Source: Sulfuritalea sp.
GTDB taxonomy: Bacteria > Pseudomonadota > Gammaproteobacteria > Burkholderiales > Rhodocyclaceae
DNA: 64,000 bases
Direction: 5' to 3'
Assembly (NCBI RefSeq): GCF_017302275.1
Contig: NZ_JAFLDR010000004.1
Span: 92,545-156,544, forward strand
Every line of letters starts with the position of its first letter. The stretch's first letter is position 1. Below, piece by piece: positions 38,577 to 49,414 of the stretch. A model generated the notes under the pieces. The model worked only from the letters and a program-made list of their open reading frames with translations. It did not search any database and was not told where the DNA came from. The translations under genes were made by a program, and so were the position numbers.

Positions 38577-41500
38577 TCAGCGCTTGAGGCGGCGGAAGAG
38601 TTCCTTCACCGCCGCGACCCGCTCGTTGAGCGCGGCGGTCGGCTTCTGCCAGGTGAGCTTGTCCGGGCCGGCGAGTTTGAAGCTGCGGTCCGACTGGATC
38701 AGCAGAATGATGTTGGCCGGGTCGAGCGGAGGGTTCTTTACGAACTGCACTTGTATCGCCTGCGGGCCCGCATCCAGTTTGGCCAGGCCCAGCGCGCGTC
38801 CGTACAGGCGCAGGCGATGTGTTTCCATCAGGGCCAGGGTCTGCGGCGGCATCTCGCCGTAGCGGTCGATCAGTTCCTCCTGCATGGCGCGCAGGTCGTC
38901 CTCGCCGTCGCAGTTGGCGAGGCGCTTGTAGAGCGTCAGGCGCTCATGCACGTCGGGGCAGTAGTCGCTGGTCAGCAACGCCGGTACGCGCAGGTTGATT
39001 TCCGAGGTGATGGCCAGCGGTTGCGTCAGGTCGGGCACCTTCTCGCCGGCCTTCAGTGCGCGCACCGCGGCGTTGAGCATGTTGGTGTACATGGCGAAGC
39101 CGACTTCGTGGATCTCGCCGCTTTGCGATTCGCCGAGCACCTCGCCGGCGCCGCGGATTTCCAGGTCGTGCATGGCGAGGAAGAAACCGGAGCCGAGCTC
39201 CTCCATGGCCTGGATGGCTTCCAGCCGCCGCTTGGCCTGCGCCGTCGGCTTGGCGTCCTCGTGGGTCAGCAGGTAGGCGTAGGCCTGGTGGTGGCTGCGG
39301 CCGACGCGGCCGCGCAGCTGGTGCAGCTGGGCCAGGCCGAACTTGTCGGCGCGGTTGATGACGATGGTGTTGGCATGCGGGTTGTCGATGCCGGTCTCGA
39401 TGATAGTCGAGCACAGCAGCAGGTTGTGTTTCTGCTGGGTGAATTCGCGCATCACGCGTTCCAGCTCGCGCTCGGGCAGCTGGCCGTGGCCGACAACGAT
39501 ACGCGCCTCGGGCAGCAGGGCTTCGAGGCGCTCCTTCATGTTGGCTATGGTGTCGACTTCGTTGTGCAGGAAATAGACCTGGCCGCCGCGCTTGAATTCG
39601 CGCAGGCAGGCTTCGCGCACCTGGCCGTTGGACCATTTGCTGACGAAAGTCCTTATCGCGAGTCGCTTCTGCGGCGGCGTGGCGATCACCGAGAAATCGC
39701 GCAGGCCTTCGAGCGACAGGCCCAGCGTGCGCGGGATCGGCGTCGCGGTCAGGGTCAGTACGTCGACCGAGGCGCGCAGCGCCTTCAGTGCCTCCTTCTG
39801 GCGCACGCCGAAGCGGTGTTCCTCGTCGATGATGATGAGGCCGAGGCGTTCGAACTTGACGTCCTTCTGCAGCAGGCGATGGGTGCCGATCAGGATGTCG
39901 ATCTTGCCCTCGGCCAGCAACGCCACCGCTTCGTCCTGTTCCTTCGCCGATTTGAAGCGCGAGATTTCGGCGATCCTGACCGGCCACGAATGGCCCACCT
40001 GCGCGAAGCGGTCACTGAAGTTCTGGTAATGCTGTTCGGCCAGCAGCGTGGTCGGGCAGAGGATCGCGACCTGCTTGCCGTCGGCCACGGCGACGAAGGC
40101 GGCGCGCATGGCGACCTCGGTCTTGCCGAAACCGACATCGCCGCAGACCAGGCGATCCATGGGCTTGCCGGACCTCATGTCCTCGATCACGGCATTGATC
40201 GCGGTCTGCTGGTCGGGCGTTTCCTCGAAGCCGAAGCCGTCGGCGAAGGCCTCCAGGTCGTGCTGCTTGAATTCGAACTTGTGGCCCTCGCGCGCGGCGC
40301 GCTGGGCATACAGGTGCAAGAGCTCGGCGGCGGTGTCATGCACCTGCAGGGCGGCCTTCTTCCGGGCCTTTTCCCACTGGCCCGAGCCCAGCGTGTGCAA
40401 CTGGATGGATTCCGGGTCGGCGCCGCTGTAGCGCGAGATGACCTGCAGTTGCGAGACCGGCACGTAGAGCTTGGCGCCATTGGCGTATTCGAGGTGGAGG
40501 AACTCGGTGTCGCCCTCGCCGAAATCCATGTGCACCAGGCCCAGGTAGCGGCCGATGCCGTGGGCTTCGTGCACCACCGGATCGCCCACCTTCAGCTCGG
40601 ACAGGTCGCGCAGCCAGCCTTCGAGATTGGCGCGGCGCGCGTCGGTGCGGCGCCCCATTCCACTCCTGGGGCGGGCGGTGGCGGCATAGAGCTCGTTTTC
40701 CGTGACGACGGCGATGCCGTCCCCCAAGGGGGCTTCCTTCGGGGCGTCGAGCAAAAAGCCGCCGGAAAGCGGGCCCACGCCGAGCATGAAGCGCGACTCG
40801 CTGCCAAGGAAGCCGGCGAAATCGATGCAGGGTTCGGGCGCCAGCCCATATTCGGCAAGGTAGTCGGCCAGCGTCTGGCGCCGTCCCGCCGATTCGGCCA
40901 TCAGCAGCACGCGGCCGGCATGGCCGGCGAGGAAGGCGCGCAGGGCGGCGAGCGGGTCGTCGGCCTTGCGGTTCACGGCGAGGGAAGGCAGGGCCGAGTT
41001 GCCTCGGTTGTGTTCGTCCCGTTCGGGCTGAGCCGTGAGCCCGTCGAACGGTCGAAGCCCTTCGCTAGGCTCAGGGCGAACGGGAATCGATGCTTCACCA
41101 CGCTGCGTCAATAGGTGCAACTGCGGCAACGCCTTGGCGGCGACGAAGAATTCCTCGTCGCGCAGGAACAGTTCGCCCGGCGGCAGCACCGGGCGCGAGC
41201 GGTCGCCGCCGAGCATCTTGTAGCGGCCTTGCAGGTCGGTCCAGAACTCGGCGATGGCGCCGGCGACGTCGCCGTGCAGCAACAGCGTGCTGTCCGCGGG
41301 CAGGTAGTCGAACAGGGTCGCCGTGGTTTCGAAGAACAGCGGCAGGTAGTATTCGATGCCCGCCGGCAGGATGCCGTTGGACACGTCCTTGTAAAGCCCG
41401 ACACGCGAGGCGTCGCCCTCGAAGGCTTCGCGGAAGCGCTGGCGGAACAGGTTGCGGCCGGCCTCGCCGGCGGGGAACTCGCGCGCCGGCAGCAGGCGGA

Positions 41501-42125
41501 TTTCCGGCACCGGGTAGAGGGTGCGCTGGCTATCCACGTCGAAGCTGCGGATGGTTTCCACCTCGTCGTCGAACAGCTCGATGCGGTAAGGCAGTTGGGT
41601 GCCCATCGGGAACAGGTCGACCAGGCCGCCGCGCACGCTGTATTCGCCGGCGGCGATCACCTGCGTCACATGCTGGTAGCCGCCCAACGTCAGTTGCGTG
41701 CGCAGCTTGTCGAGGTTCAGCCGCTCGCCCTTCTTCATGAAGAAGGTGTGGCCGGCAAGGAAAGCCGCCGGCGCCAGGCGCGTGACGGCGGTCGACGCGG
41801 CGGCGATCAGCACCTCGCATTCATTGCCGGACACGGCATGGAGCGTCGCCAACCGTTCCGAGATCAGGTCCTGGTGCGGCGAAAAGCTGTCGTAGGGCAG
41901 GGTTTCCCAGTCCGGCAACAGATGCACGCGCAGCGCGGGATCGAACCAGGCGATCTCCTCGGCAAGCCTTTGCGCCTCCAGCGGGCTGGCGCTGACCACC
42001 GCCAGCAGGCGTCCCGGCCGCGCCAGCTGCGCCAGCGCGAGGGCGTCGGCGGAAGGCGCGAGGGATGGCAGGTCGAGACGCTGGCCGGGTTTGGGCGAGG
42101 CAGGGAGCGACAGCAGGGACTTCAT
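38577..42125 (-). CDS. mfd: Transcription-repair coupling factor Mfd
   Basis: A 1182-residue translocase that releases RNA polymerase stalled at DNA damage and recruits UvrA. Parts in order: a UvrB-like N-terminal module; the RNA polymerase-interacting domain (KVGDPVVHEAHGIGRYLGL); RecG-like motor motifs with Walker A GDVGFGKTEVAMR (near residue 660) and DEEHRFG; the TRG region; and the UvrA-binding-related C-terminus. It is about 34 residues longer than the E. coli protein; residues about 348-369 are encoded by an in-frame 67-bp repeat element. Start ATG at 42125. Confidence 0.95.
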   Translation of the reverse strand: MKSLLSLPASPKPGQRLDLPSLAPSADALALAQLARPGRLLAVVSASPLEAQRLAEEIAWFDPALRVHLLPDWETLPYDSFSPHQDLISERLATLHAVSGNECEVLIAAASTAVTRLAPAAFLAGHTFFMKKGERLNLDKLRTQLTLGGYQHVTQVIAAGEYSVRGGLVDLFPMGTQLPYRIELFDDEVETIRSFDVDSQRTLYPVPEIRLLPAREFPAGEAGRNLFRQRFREAFEGDASRVGLYKDVSNGILPAGIEYYLPLFFETTATLFDYLPADSTLLLHGDVAGAIAEFWTDLQGRYKMLGGDRSRPVLPPGELFLRDEEFFVAAKALPQLHLLTQRGEASIPVRPEPSEGLRPFDGLTAQPERDEHNRGNSALPSLAVNRKADDPLAALRAFLAGHAGRVLLMAESAGRRQTLADYLAEYGLAPEPCIDFAGFLGSESRFMLGVGPLSGGFLLDAPKEAPLGDGIAVVTENELYAATARPRSGMGRRTDARRANLEGWLRDLSELKVGDPVVHEAHGIGRYLGLVHMDFGEGDTEFLHLEYANGAKLYVPVSQLQVISRYSGADPESIQLHTLGSGQWEKARKKAALQVHDTAAELLHLYAQRAAREGHKFEFKQHDLEAFADGFGFEETPDQQTAINAVIEDMRSGKPMDRLVCGDVGFGKTEVAMRAAFVAVADGKQVAILCPTTLLAEQHYQNFSDRFAQVGHSWPVRIAEISRFKSAKEQDEAVALLAEGKIDILIGTHRLLQKDVKFERLGLIIIDEEHRFGVRQKEALKALRASVDVLTLTATPIPRTLGLSLEGLRDFSVIATPPQKRLAIRTFVSKWSNGQVREACLREFKRGGQVYFLHNEVDTIANMKERLEALLPEARIVVGHGQLPERELERVMREFTQQKHNLLLCSTIIETGIDNPHANTIVINRADKFGLAQLHQLRGRVGRSHHQAYAYLLTHEDAKPTAQAKRRLEAIQAMEELGSGFFLAMHDLEIRGAGEVLGESQSGEIHEVGFAMYTNMLNAAVRALKAGEKVPDLTQPLAITSEINLRVPALLTSDYCPDVHERLTLYKRLANCDGEDDLRAMQEELIDRYGEMPPQTLALMETHRLRLYGRALGLAKLDAGPQAIQVQFVKNPPLDPANIILLIQSDRSFKLAGPDKLTWQKPTAALNERVAAVKELFRRLKR
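41018..41084. repeat. 67-bp palindromic repeat element read in frame within mfd
   Basis: Ends CCCGTTCG and CGAACGGG, with CTGAGCC/GGCTCAG inside. In the mfd frame it encodes PVRPEPSEGLRPFDG and LTAQPERD, the tell-tale translation of a dispersed repeat common in proteobacteria. It is in a presumed linker of Mfd and the frame is kept. Confidence 0.8.
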
Positions 42126-42163
42126 CGAATGCAGGGTGCCGCAGGGGGCGCGGGAGGCCGCGA

Positions 42164-42169
42164 ATTATA
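42164..42169 (-). promoter_or_regulatory. Candidate -10 box of mfd
   Basis: Perfect TATAAT on the reverse strand, 38 bases before the mfd ATG. The region expected for the -35 lies inside copy E of the dispersed repeat. Confidence 0.45.
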
Positions 42170-42174
42170 CGCAG

Positions 42175-42196
42175 TGCCGTGCCGCCAGCGCCGACT
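42175..42196 (-). repeat. Dispersed 22-bp repeat, copy E (one mismatch, upstream of mfd)
   Basis: On the reverse strand AGTCGGCGCTGGCG, GC, ACGGCA. Together with two further bases it holds the 16-mer AAAGTCGGCGCTGGCG shared with copies F, G and H. Confidence 0.75.
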
Positions 42197-42403
42197 TTCG
42201 GGGTTGGCGATGGGTCGCGATTCCGGGTGAAAGCCGCACTACTGCAAGGTCGCGCCGTGCTGGAAGTCTGCATCGTGCCCATGACGGCCCTTCAGCTTTC
42301 TCCAAAGCGGTCGTCCAGCCAAACCCAGCCTTTACGCAATGGAATTCCACGAAGCAGTCGTTGGTTAGATCACGCTGCCGACGACAAGAGAGATGCTCAC
42401 TGA

Positions 42404-42435
42404 ATACCAGATCGGCACTTCTGAGTGACTGGTAT
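42404..42435. promoter_or_regulatory. Inverted repeat upstream of acnA
   Basis: ATACCAG (42404-42410) and CTGGTAT (42429-42435), 18 bases apart, about 85 bases before the acnA start. Half-sites of this form occur in GntR-type operators; the regulator is not in the window. Nothing else was seen in the 392-base mfd-acnA spacer besides repeat copy E and the mfd -10. Confidence 0.3.
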
Positions 42436-42517
42436 CCTTGCTAGGGAACGCATCGCGCTGTGGCCAATCCAACCGGTAGCCCGCCGAGCACCAATCTTTG
42501 TACTCCAGGAGAATTCC

Positions 42518-45223
<2,706 letters not shown>

Positions 45224-45343
45224 AATCGCTCACTGAATTTTCAGGAAAAAGGTACTTGTCCGTCCCAAGGAGCGCTCTCTCCCCTGCGGGCATATCCATG
45301 CGAGCGCTGCCGTGCGTTCATTCTTGATCCGGAGGACTCTTTT

Positions 45344-45826
45344 TTGGCGATTATCTTTTTGTGGATCTTGTGCGCCGCCCTGATCCTGGCAGGCCTGGCG
45401 GGCTCCGTGCTGCCCGTGCTGCCGGGCACCCTGCTGGTCTGGGGCGGCATCGTGCTGGGGGCATGGATCGACGACTTCACGCGCGTCGGGGTGACCACCC
45501 TGGCGGTGGCCACCGTGCTGGCGGTGCTGGCCTGGGGTTTGGACTATGTCGCCGGGCTCATGGGAGCAAAAAAGGCCGGGGCCAGCAAACTGGCCCTGCT
45601 GGGCGCAGCGGCAGGCACGGTGGTCGGGCTGTTCATGGGACTGGTCGGGGTGCTCTTCATGCCGCTGGTCGGTGCCGCCGCCGGCGAGTACCTGGCGCAG
45701 AAGGACCAGGCACGCGCCGTCAAAGTCGGCGTGGCGACCTGGGTCGGGATCATGGTGGGGCTCATCGCCAAAGTGGTGTTGTCTTTCATCATGGTGGGTA
45801 TTTTCCTGGCGTCCTTGCTGATCTGA
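45344..45826 (+). CDS. DUF456 family membrane protein
   Basis: A 160-residue protein with about four hydrophobic segments. GLAGSVLPVLPGTLLVWGGIVLGAW and LDYVAGLMGAKKAGASKLA are the repeated Gly-rich modules typical of DUF456. The start is TTG at 45344, eight bases after GGAGG; no ATG is available near. Function unknown. It stands 120 bases after acnA and ends 64 bases before a convergent gene. Confidence 0.85.
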   Translation: MAIIFLWILCAALILAGLAGSVLPVLPGTLLVWGGIVLGAWIDDFTRVGVTTLAVATVLAVLAWGLDYVAGLMGAKKAGASKLALLGAAAGTVVGLFMGLVGVLFMPLVGAAAGEYLAQKDQARAVKVGVATWVGIMVGLIAKVVLSFIMVGIFLASLLI

Positions 45827-45890
45827 GACGGCGAAACCGAGCGGCGACGGCCCGCACATCGCCCTGAACTCCATCGGAATTCCATAGCGA

Positions 45891-46724
45891 TCAACCGCGC
45901 TCCGGCTGCACCGATGTCACTGCGGTGCGGACGAAACTTCGATCCTGGCGCGCAAAGTCCCACTGTTCGATAAGGCAGATCGCCGGTGCTTCGGCCCCGG
46001 TCAGCGCCTCGTCACCGCGTGCGCCGGACGCATCGCCCCAGCGCAGGATGTGCACCGAGTTGGGCACCCCGGGGCGTGTGCGCGACGAAACGGCGGTGCC
46101 GGCCTGGACCACCCACAGTCGCCGCGCCAGACCTTGTTGCGCCAGCGTGTAAGGCAGATGGATGTGCCCACCCAACACGAGGTCGGCCCCGGCGGCCGAC
46201 CAGGCCCGCAGGGCGGCAGGGTGACCGCGCAAGAGATCGGGCCGGTCGCCAGCCGCGGTCACGGCCACGGGTTGGTGCACCGCCACCACGCGCAGCTGCC
46301 GCGGGCTGGCTGCGCTCAGCCGCTGGGCGACACGATCGATCTGTGCCGCAGACACCTCTCCGTTCTTGTGACGCCACGCGCGCGTCGTGTTGACGCCGAT
46401 GAGCAGCAGATCCGGCGAGGAGTGCACGGGCTCCAGATCGGCCCCGAACACCCTGGTGTAGCGCGCGTAGGGTCGGGTCAGCCGCGCCCAAAGGTCGAAC
46501 AATGGAATGTCATGGTTGCCGGGGATGGCCAGAACCGGCGCACCCAGCCGCTCGACGAAGGCCTTTGCCGCGCGAAACTGCGCCGGCTGCGCGCGCTGGG
46601 TGATATCACCCGACAGCACCACCAGCTTTGGCCGCTGCTCGGCTGCCAGGGTGAGCAGGGCCTCGACCACCTGCGCCTGTTCGGTGCCGAAGTGGGTGTC
46701 GGAGATCTGCAGCAGCACGCTCAT
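45891..46724 (-). CDS. Calcineurin-like metallophosphoesterase
   Basis: A 277-residue soluble hydrolase. Metal-binding motifs in order: ISDTHFG, VVLSGDITQR, IPGNHDIP, AVHQP and GGHIHLPY. The nearest type is the CpdA/Icc-like group, cyclic-nucleotide or phospholipid phosphoesterases; the substrate is uncertain. The start overlaps the stop of the lipid-kinase-like gene (ATGA), so the two are probably co-translated. Confidence 0.88.
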   Translation of the reverse strand: MSVLLQISDTHFGTEQAQVVEALLTLAAEQRPKLVVLSGDITQRAQPAQFRAAKAFVERLGAPVLAIPGNHDIPLFDLWARLTRPYARYTRVFGADLEPVHSSPDLLLIGVNTTRAWRHKNGEVSAAQIDRVAQRLSAASPRQLRVVAVHQPVAVTAAGDRPDLLRGHPAALRAWSAAGADLVLGGHIHLPYTLAQQGLARRLWVVQAGTAVSSRTRPGVPNSVHILRWGDASGARGDEALTGAEAPAICLIEQWDFARQDRSFVRTAVTSVQPERG

Positions 46725-47773
46725 GCGGCAGTCCGCGGCGCGTCTGCCGTGTCCGCTGTACCCGCTGCGCCACTGGGCTGGAGCAGGTACAAGGGTTGGT
46801 CGAGCACGCGAATGTCGATGGGCGAGCGCATGCGTGTCACCTCGCCGTCGAACGCCACCACGACCTTCTTGCGGCCCGGTGCCAGCGTGGGCTTCACCAG
46901 CATGCGGTGGAACTCGAAGCTCTCGACGCCGGCGGCTTCTCCCAGCCTTCCCATCGCGCCATGCAGCATCAGCCAGATCATCGACAGCGTGCCGATGGGA
47001 CGCAGCATCAGCGCCGCCATGCTGCCGTCGCCGGGAGTGCCGGCCAGGGTATCTTCCGGCTCGGCGCCGAACTGCTGCAGTTGCAGCCGGTTGTTGCCGA
47101 CGAAGAGCGTCAAAGTCTGCACGTCGCGAACCGTGTCACCCATCTCGATGTGCAGACGCAGCCGGCGCTGCGCGCGCAGCAGGGTCGCACAGGCCGCCAC
47201 GAACGCTACCCAGCGGCTGCGGCCGAAGCGGGCTTTGTAGGCCTCGCGGTCCTGCAGGAGTTCCGGATAGATGCCCAGGCTGGCGTTGACCAGGAAAACC
47301 CGGTCGTTGATGGCCGCCACCTGCACCGGCAGCGGGTGCGCATCCAGCAGCAGCCGTGCCGCAGCCGCCGGATCGGTGGGGATGCCGTGCGTCCTGGCAA
47401 AGTAGTTGAACGTGCCGTAGGGGATGACGCCCATGGCGCAACCGGCGCCATGCGCGGCCTGGGCCACCGTGTTCAGGCTGCCGTCGCCGCCGACGGCGAT
47501 CACCGCCGTAGCGCGCGCCACCGCGGCTGCTGCGGCCTCGGCGGCCACCTGCGGCAGATCACCGGGCCCGCAAACCAGCAGTTCGCCCTTGCGCCCGCGC
47601 GCTGCCAGGGCCGCTTCGATCACCCCACGCTTGGCGTCGATGACCTGCGCTCCGGCAGAAGCGTTGATCACGAACAGGAGGGCCGCCCCGGGGTCGAGAC
47701 AAGGGACCGCCAGCGCCGACTTTTTGCGCCCGGGCCGGCCTTCCCCGGATTCTTCTTGCCCGGTTTGCTCCAT
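46721..47773 (-). CDS. Diacylglycerol kinase-family (YegS/DagK-like) protein
   Basis: A 350-residue lipid kinase homologue. The glycine-rich nucleotide-binding motif VIAVGGDGSLNTVAQA is near residue 95, with YGTFNYFARTHGIP following. The C-terminal ligand-binding half ends near VAFDGEVTRM. The first 30 residues are an unusual hydrophilic extension that includes repeat copy F, read as KKSALAV. ATG 47773 directly follows the stop codon of a decayed frame. It pairs with a metallophosphoesterase, suggesting lipid turnover, but this is inference. Confidence 0.87.
   Translation of the reverse strand: MEQTGQEESGEGRPGRKKSALAVPCLDPGAALLFVINASAGAQVIDAKRGVIEAALAARGRKGELLVCGPGDLPQVAAEAAAAAVARATAVIAVGGDGSLNTVAQAAHGAGCAMGVIPYGTFNYFARTHGIPTDPAAAARLLLDAHPLPVQVAAINDRVFLVNASLGIYPELLQDREAYKARFGRSRWVAFVAACATLLRAQRRLRLHIEMGDTVRDVQTLTLFVGNNRLQLQQFGAEPEDTLAGTPGDGSMAALMLRPIGTLSMIWLMLHGAMGRLGEAAGVESFEFHRMLVKPTLAPGRKKVVVAFDGEVTRMRSPIDIRVLDQPLYLLQPSGAAGTADTADAPRTAA
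47708..47723 (-). repeat. Dispersed repeat, copy F (16-base part only, in dagK-like gene)
   Basis: Reverse strand AAAGTCGGCGCTGGCG is exact, but the right part of the consensus (ACGGCG) is missing. It lies in the N-terminal extension of the kinase. Confidence 0.55.
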
Positions 47774-47899
47774 TCAATGCTCGCGCAGGAGGATGCGGTT
47801 GCGGCCGCCGTGCTTGACGTCGTACATCACGGGGTCGCCTGGGCCGCGGCGGCCCTCATGCCCGACACGGTGAGAAAGACCGGAAGGCCTTCCGGAGCT
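47774..47899 (-). pseudogene. Decayed C-terminus of a GGDEF (diguanylate cyclase) domain
   Basis: Read on the reverse strand, one frame gives GLPVFLTVSGMRAAAAQATP then a stop. A second frame continues with DPVMYDVKHGGRNRILLREH and a stop directly before the kinase ATG. The two pieces look like the end of a GGDEF domain (the TVS strand, then the Tyr-X-X-Lys-X-X-Gly-Arg-Asn-Arg helix). A frameshift joins them and nothing upstream of about 47899 is left, where the antiporter gene begins. Confidence 0.5.
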
Positions 47900-49414
47900 T
47901 CATGGCCTTCCTTGTCCGATGTACTCCCGTTCCGCAATCAGCCGGGCCCAGGCCAGAGGTGTCGCTTCGCTGTCGGCGAGCATGCCCGCGGTCAGCGTCG
48001 CGGCGGCGGTGAATAACGGGGGCAGTAGCAGCAGCAAGGCCGTTTCCCGCCAGCCGCGGCGGGCGATGTGTTCTTCCGGCCACGCGGCCGGCACGGGACG
48101 CAACCATGCGCGCCAGAGTATGGGCAGGAAGTAGGCGGCGTTGAGCAGGCTGGAGGTCCACAACACCCAGATCGCCCAGTCCATCCGGGCTGCCGTGGCG
48201 CCATCCATGAGCCACGCCTTGCTGACCGCGCCGGCCGTGAGCGGCGCCCCCATCATCCCCAGCGCGCCGATGGAGAATGCCAGCGTGGTGAGCGGCATGC
48301 GCCGCCCGGCACCATCCATTTCACTGACCTTGTGGATGCCGAGGGTTTCGGCGAAATTCCCGGCGCAGAAGAACAGGGTGATTTTCATGATGCCCTGATG
48401 CACCAGATGGACAAGGCCGCCGATGGTGCCGATGGGGCCGAACAGCGCGACGCCGAGCACGATATACGACACCTGGCTCACCGTGGAATAGGCCAGCCGC
48501 TTCTTCAGATCGTCCTGGAACAGCGCGCGGAAACTGCCCCAGAGGATGGTCACCGCGGCAAATATGGCAAGCGGGTACAGCAGGTCGAGCGACTGCGCGA
48601 ATTCGACGCCATACACCTCGTAGACAATGCGCACGATGCCAAAGGCGCCGGCCTTGACCACGGCGACGGCGTGCAGCAGCGCCGACACCGGCGCCGGGGC
48701 CACCATCGCCTGCGGCAACCAGCCGTGCAGCGGCACGATGGCGGCCTTGACGCCGACGCCGGCGATCAGCAGCAGGAAGATGATTTTCAGCTGGCCGGCG
48801 TATTCCGGGCCGAGCGCGGCGGCGATGCCGGCATGGGCGAATTCGGTATGACCAAGCAGGTGGTGCAGCCAGACGATGCCGGCCAGCAATGCCGTGCCGC
48901 CGATCAGCGTGTAGGCGAGGTAGATCGTGCCGCCCTTCATGGCCTTGTCGGTGCCGCGATGCACCACCAGCGGGAAGGTCGACAGCGTCAGCAATTCGTA
49001 GAAGATGAAGAAGGTAAAAAGGTTGGCCGCCATGGCGATGCCCATCGTCGCCGTCACGCACAGGCTGAAGAAGCCGAAAAAACGGCTGCGGTGCGGCGCG
49101 CCTTCGAGGTAGCCGATGGCATAGAGCGTGGTGAACAGCCACAGGATGGCCGACAGCGTGATGAACAGCATGCCGAGTGCGTCGGCCTTGAGCGCCAGTT
49201 CCAGACCCGGCAGCACCGCGTAGCGCACGCCGTACTCCTCGCCGGCCGCGACGCCGGCCAGCAGCAGGGCGACCAGGCCCAGTTTGGCGATGGCAGCGAA
49301 GAGGTTGAGGAAAGTGCGGACGCCGATCCAGGCTTCCGGCAGCGCGAAGATGATCAGTCCGGGCAGCAACGAGGAGGCCAGTACCGCCAGCGGCAAGAGT
49401 TCGTGGCTGGTCAT
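47900..49414 (-). CDS. Proton-translocating antiporter-like subunit (MrpD/NuoL/M family), last gene of operon
   Basis: A 504-residue polytopic protein of the proton-conducting antiporter family. The conserved KAAIVPLHGWLPQAMVAPAPVSALLHAVAVVKAG block is near residue 210-245, and SRVSQ-like KKRLAYSTVSQVSYI lies at about 290-305. Fourteen or so hydrophobic segments are present. ATG at 49414; the frame continuing up to 50752 is a shadow of the next gene. Overlaps the 480-residue subunit by four bases. A second MrpD-type subunit in this position recalls MbhH-like doubling. Confidence 0.9.
   Translation of the reverse strand: MTSHELLPLAVLASSLLPGLIIFALPEAWIGVRTFLNLFAAIAKLGLVALLLAGVAAGEEYGVRYAVLPGLELALKADALGMLFITLSAILWLFTTLYAIGYLEGAPHRSRFFGFFSLCVTATMGIAMAANLFTFFIFYELLTLSTFPLVVHRGTDKAMKGGTIYLAYTLIGGTALLAGIVWLHHLLGHTEFAHAGIAAALGPEYAGQLKIIFLLLIAGVGVKAAIVPLHGWLPQAMVAPAPVSALLHAVAVVKAGAFGIVRIVYEVYGVEFAQSLDLLYPLAIFAAVTILWGSFRALFQDDLKKRLAYSTVSQVSYIVLGVALFGPIGTIGGLVHLVHQGIMKITLFFCAGNFAETLGIHKVSEMDGAGRRMPLTTLAFSIGALGMMGAPLTAGAVSKAWLMDGATAARMDWAIWVLWTSSLLNAAYFLPILWRAWLRPVPAAWPEEHIARRGWRETALLLLLPPLFTAAATLTAGMLADSEATPLAWARLIAEREYIGQGRP

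Noticed and set aside
42425-42517. Longer aconitase start
   Set aside because: No ribosome-binding site and no similarity to aconitase; ATG 42518 has one.
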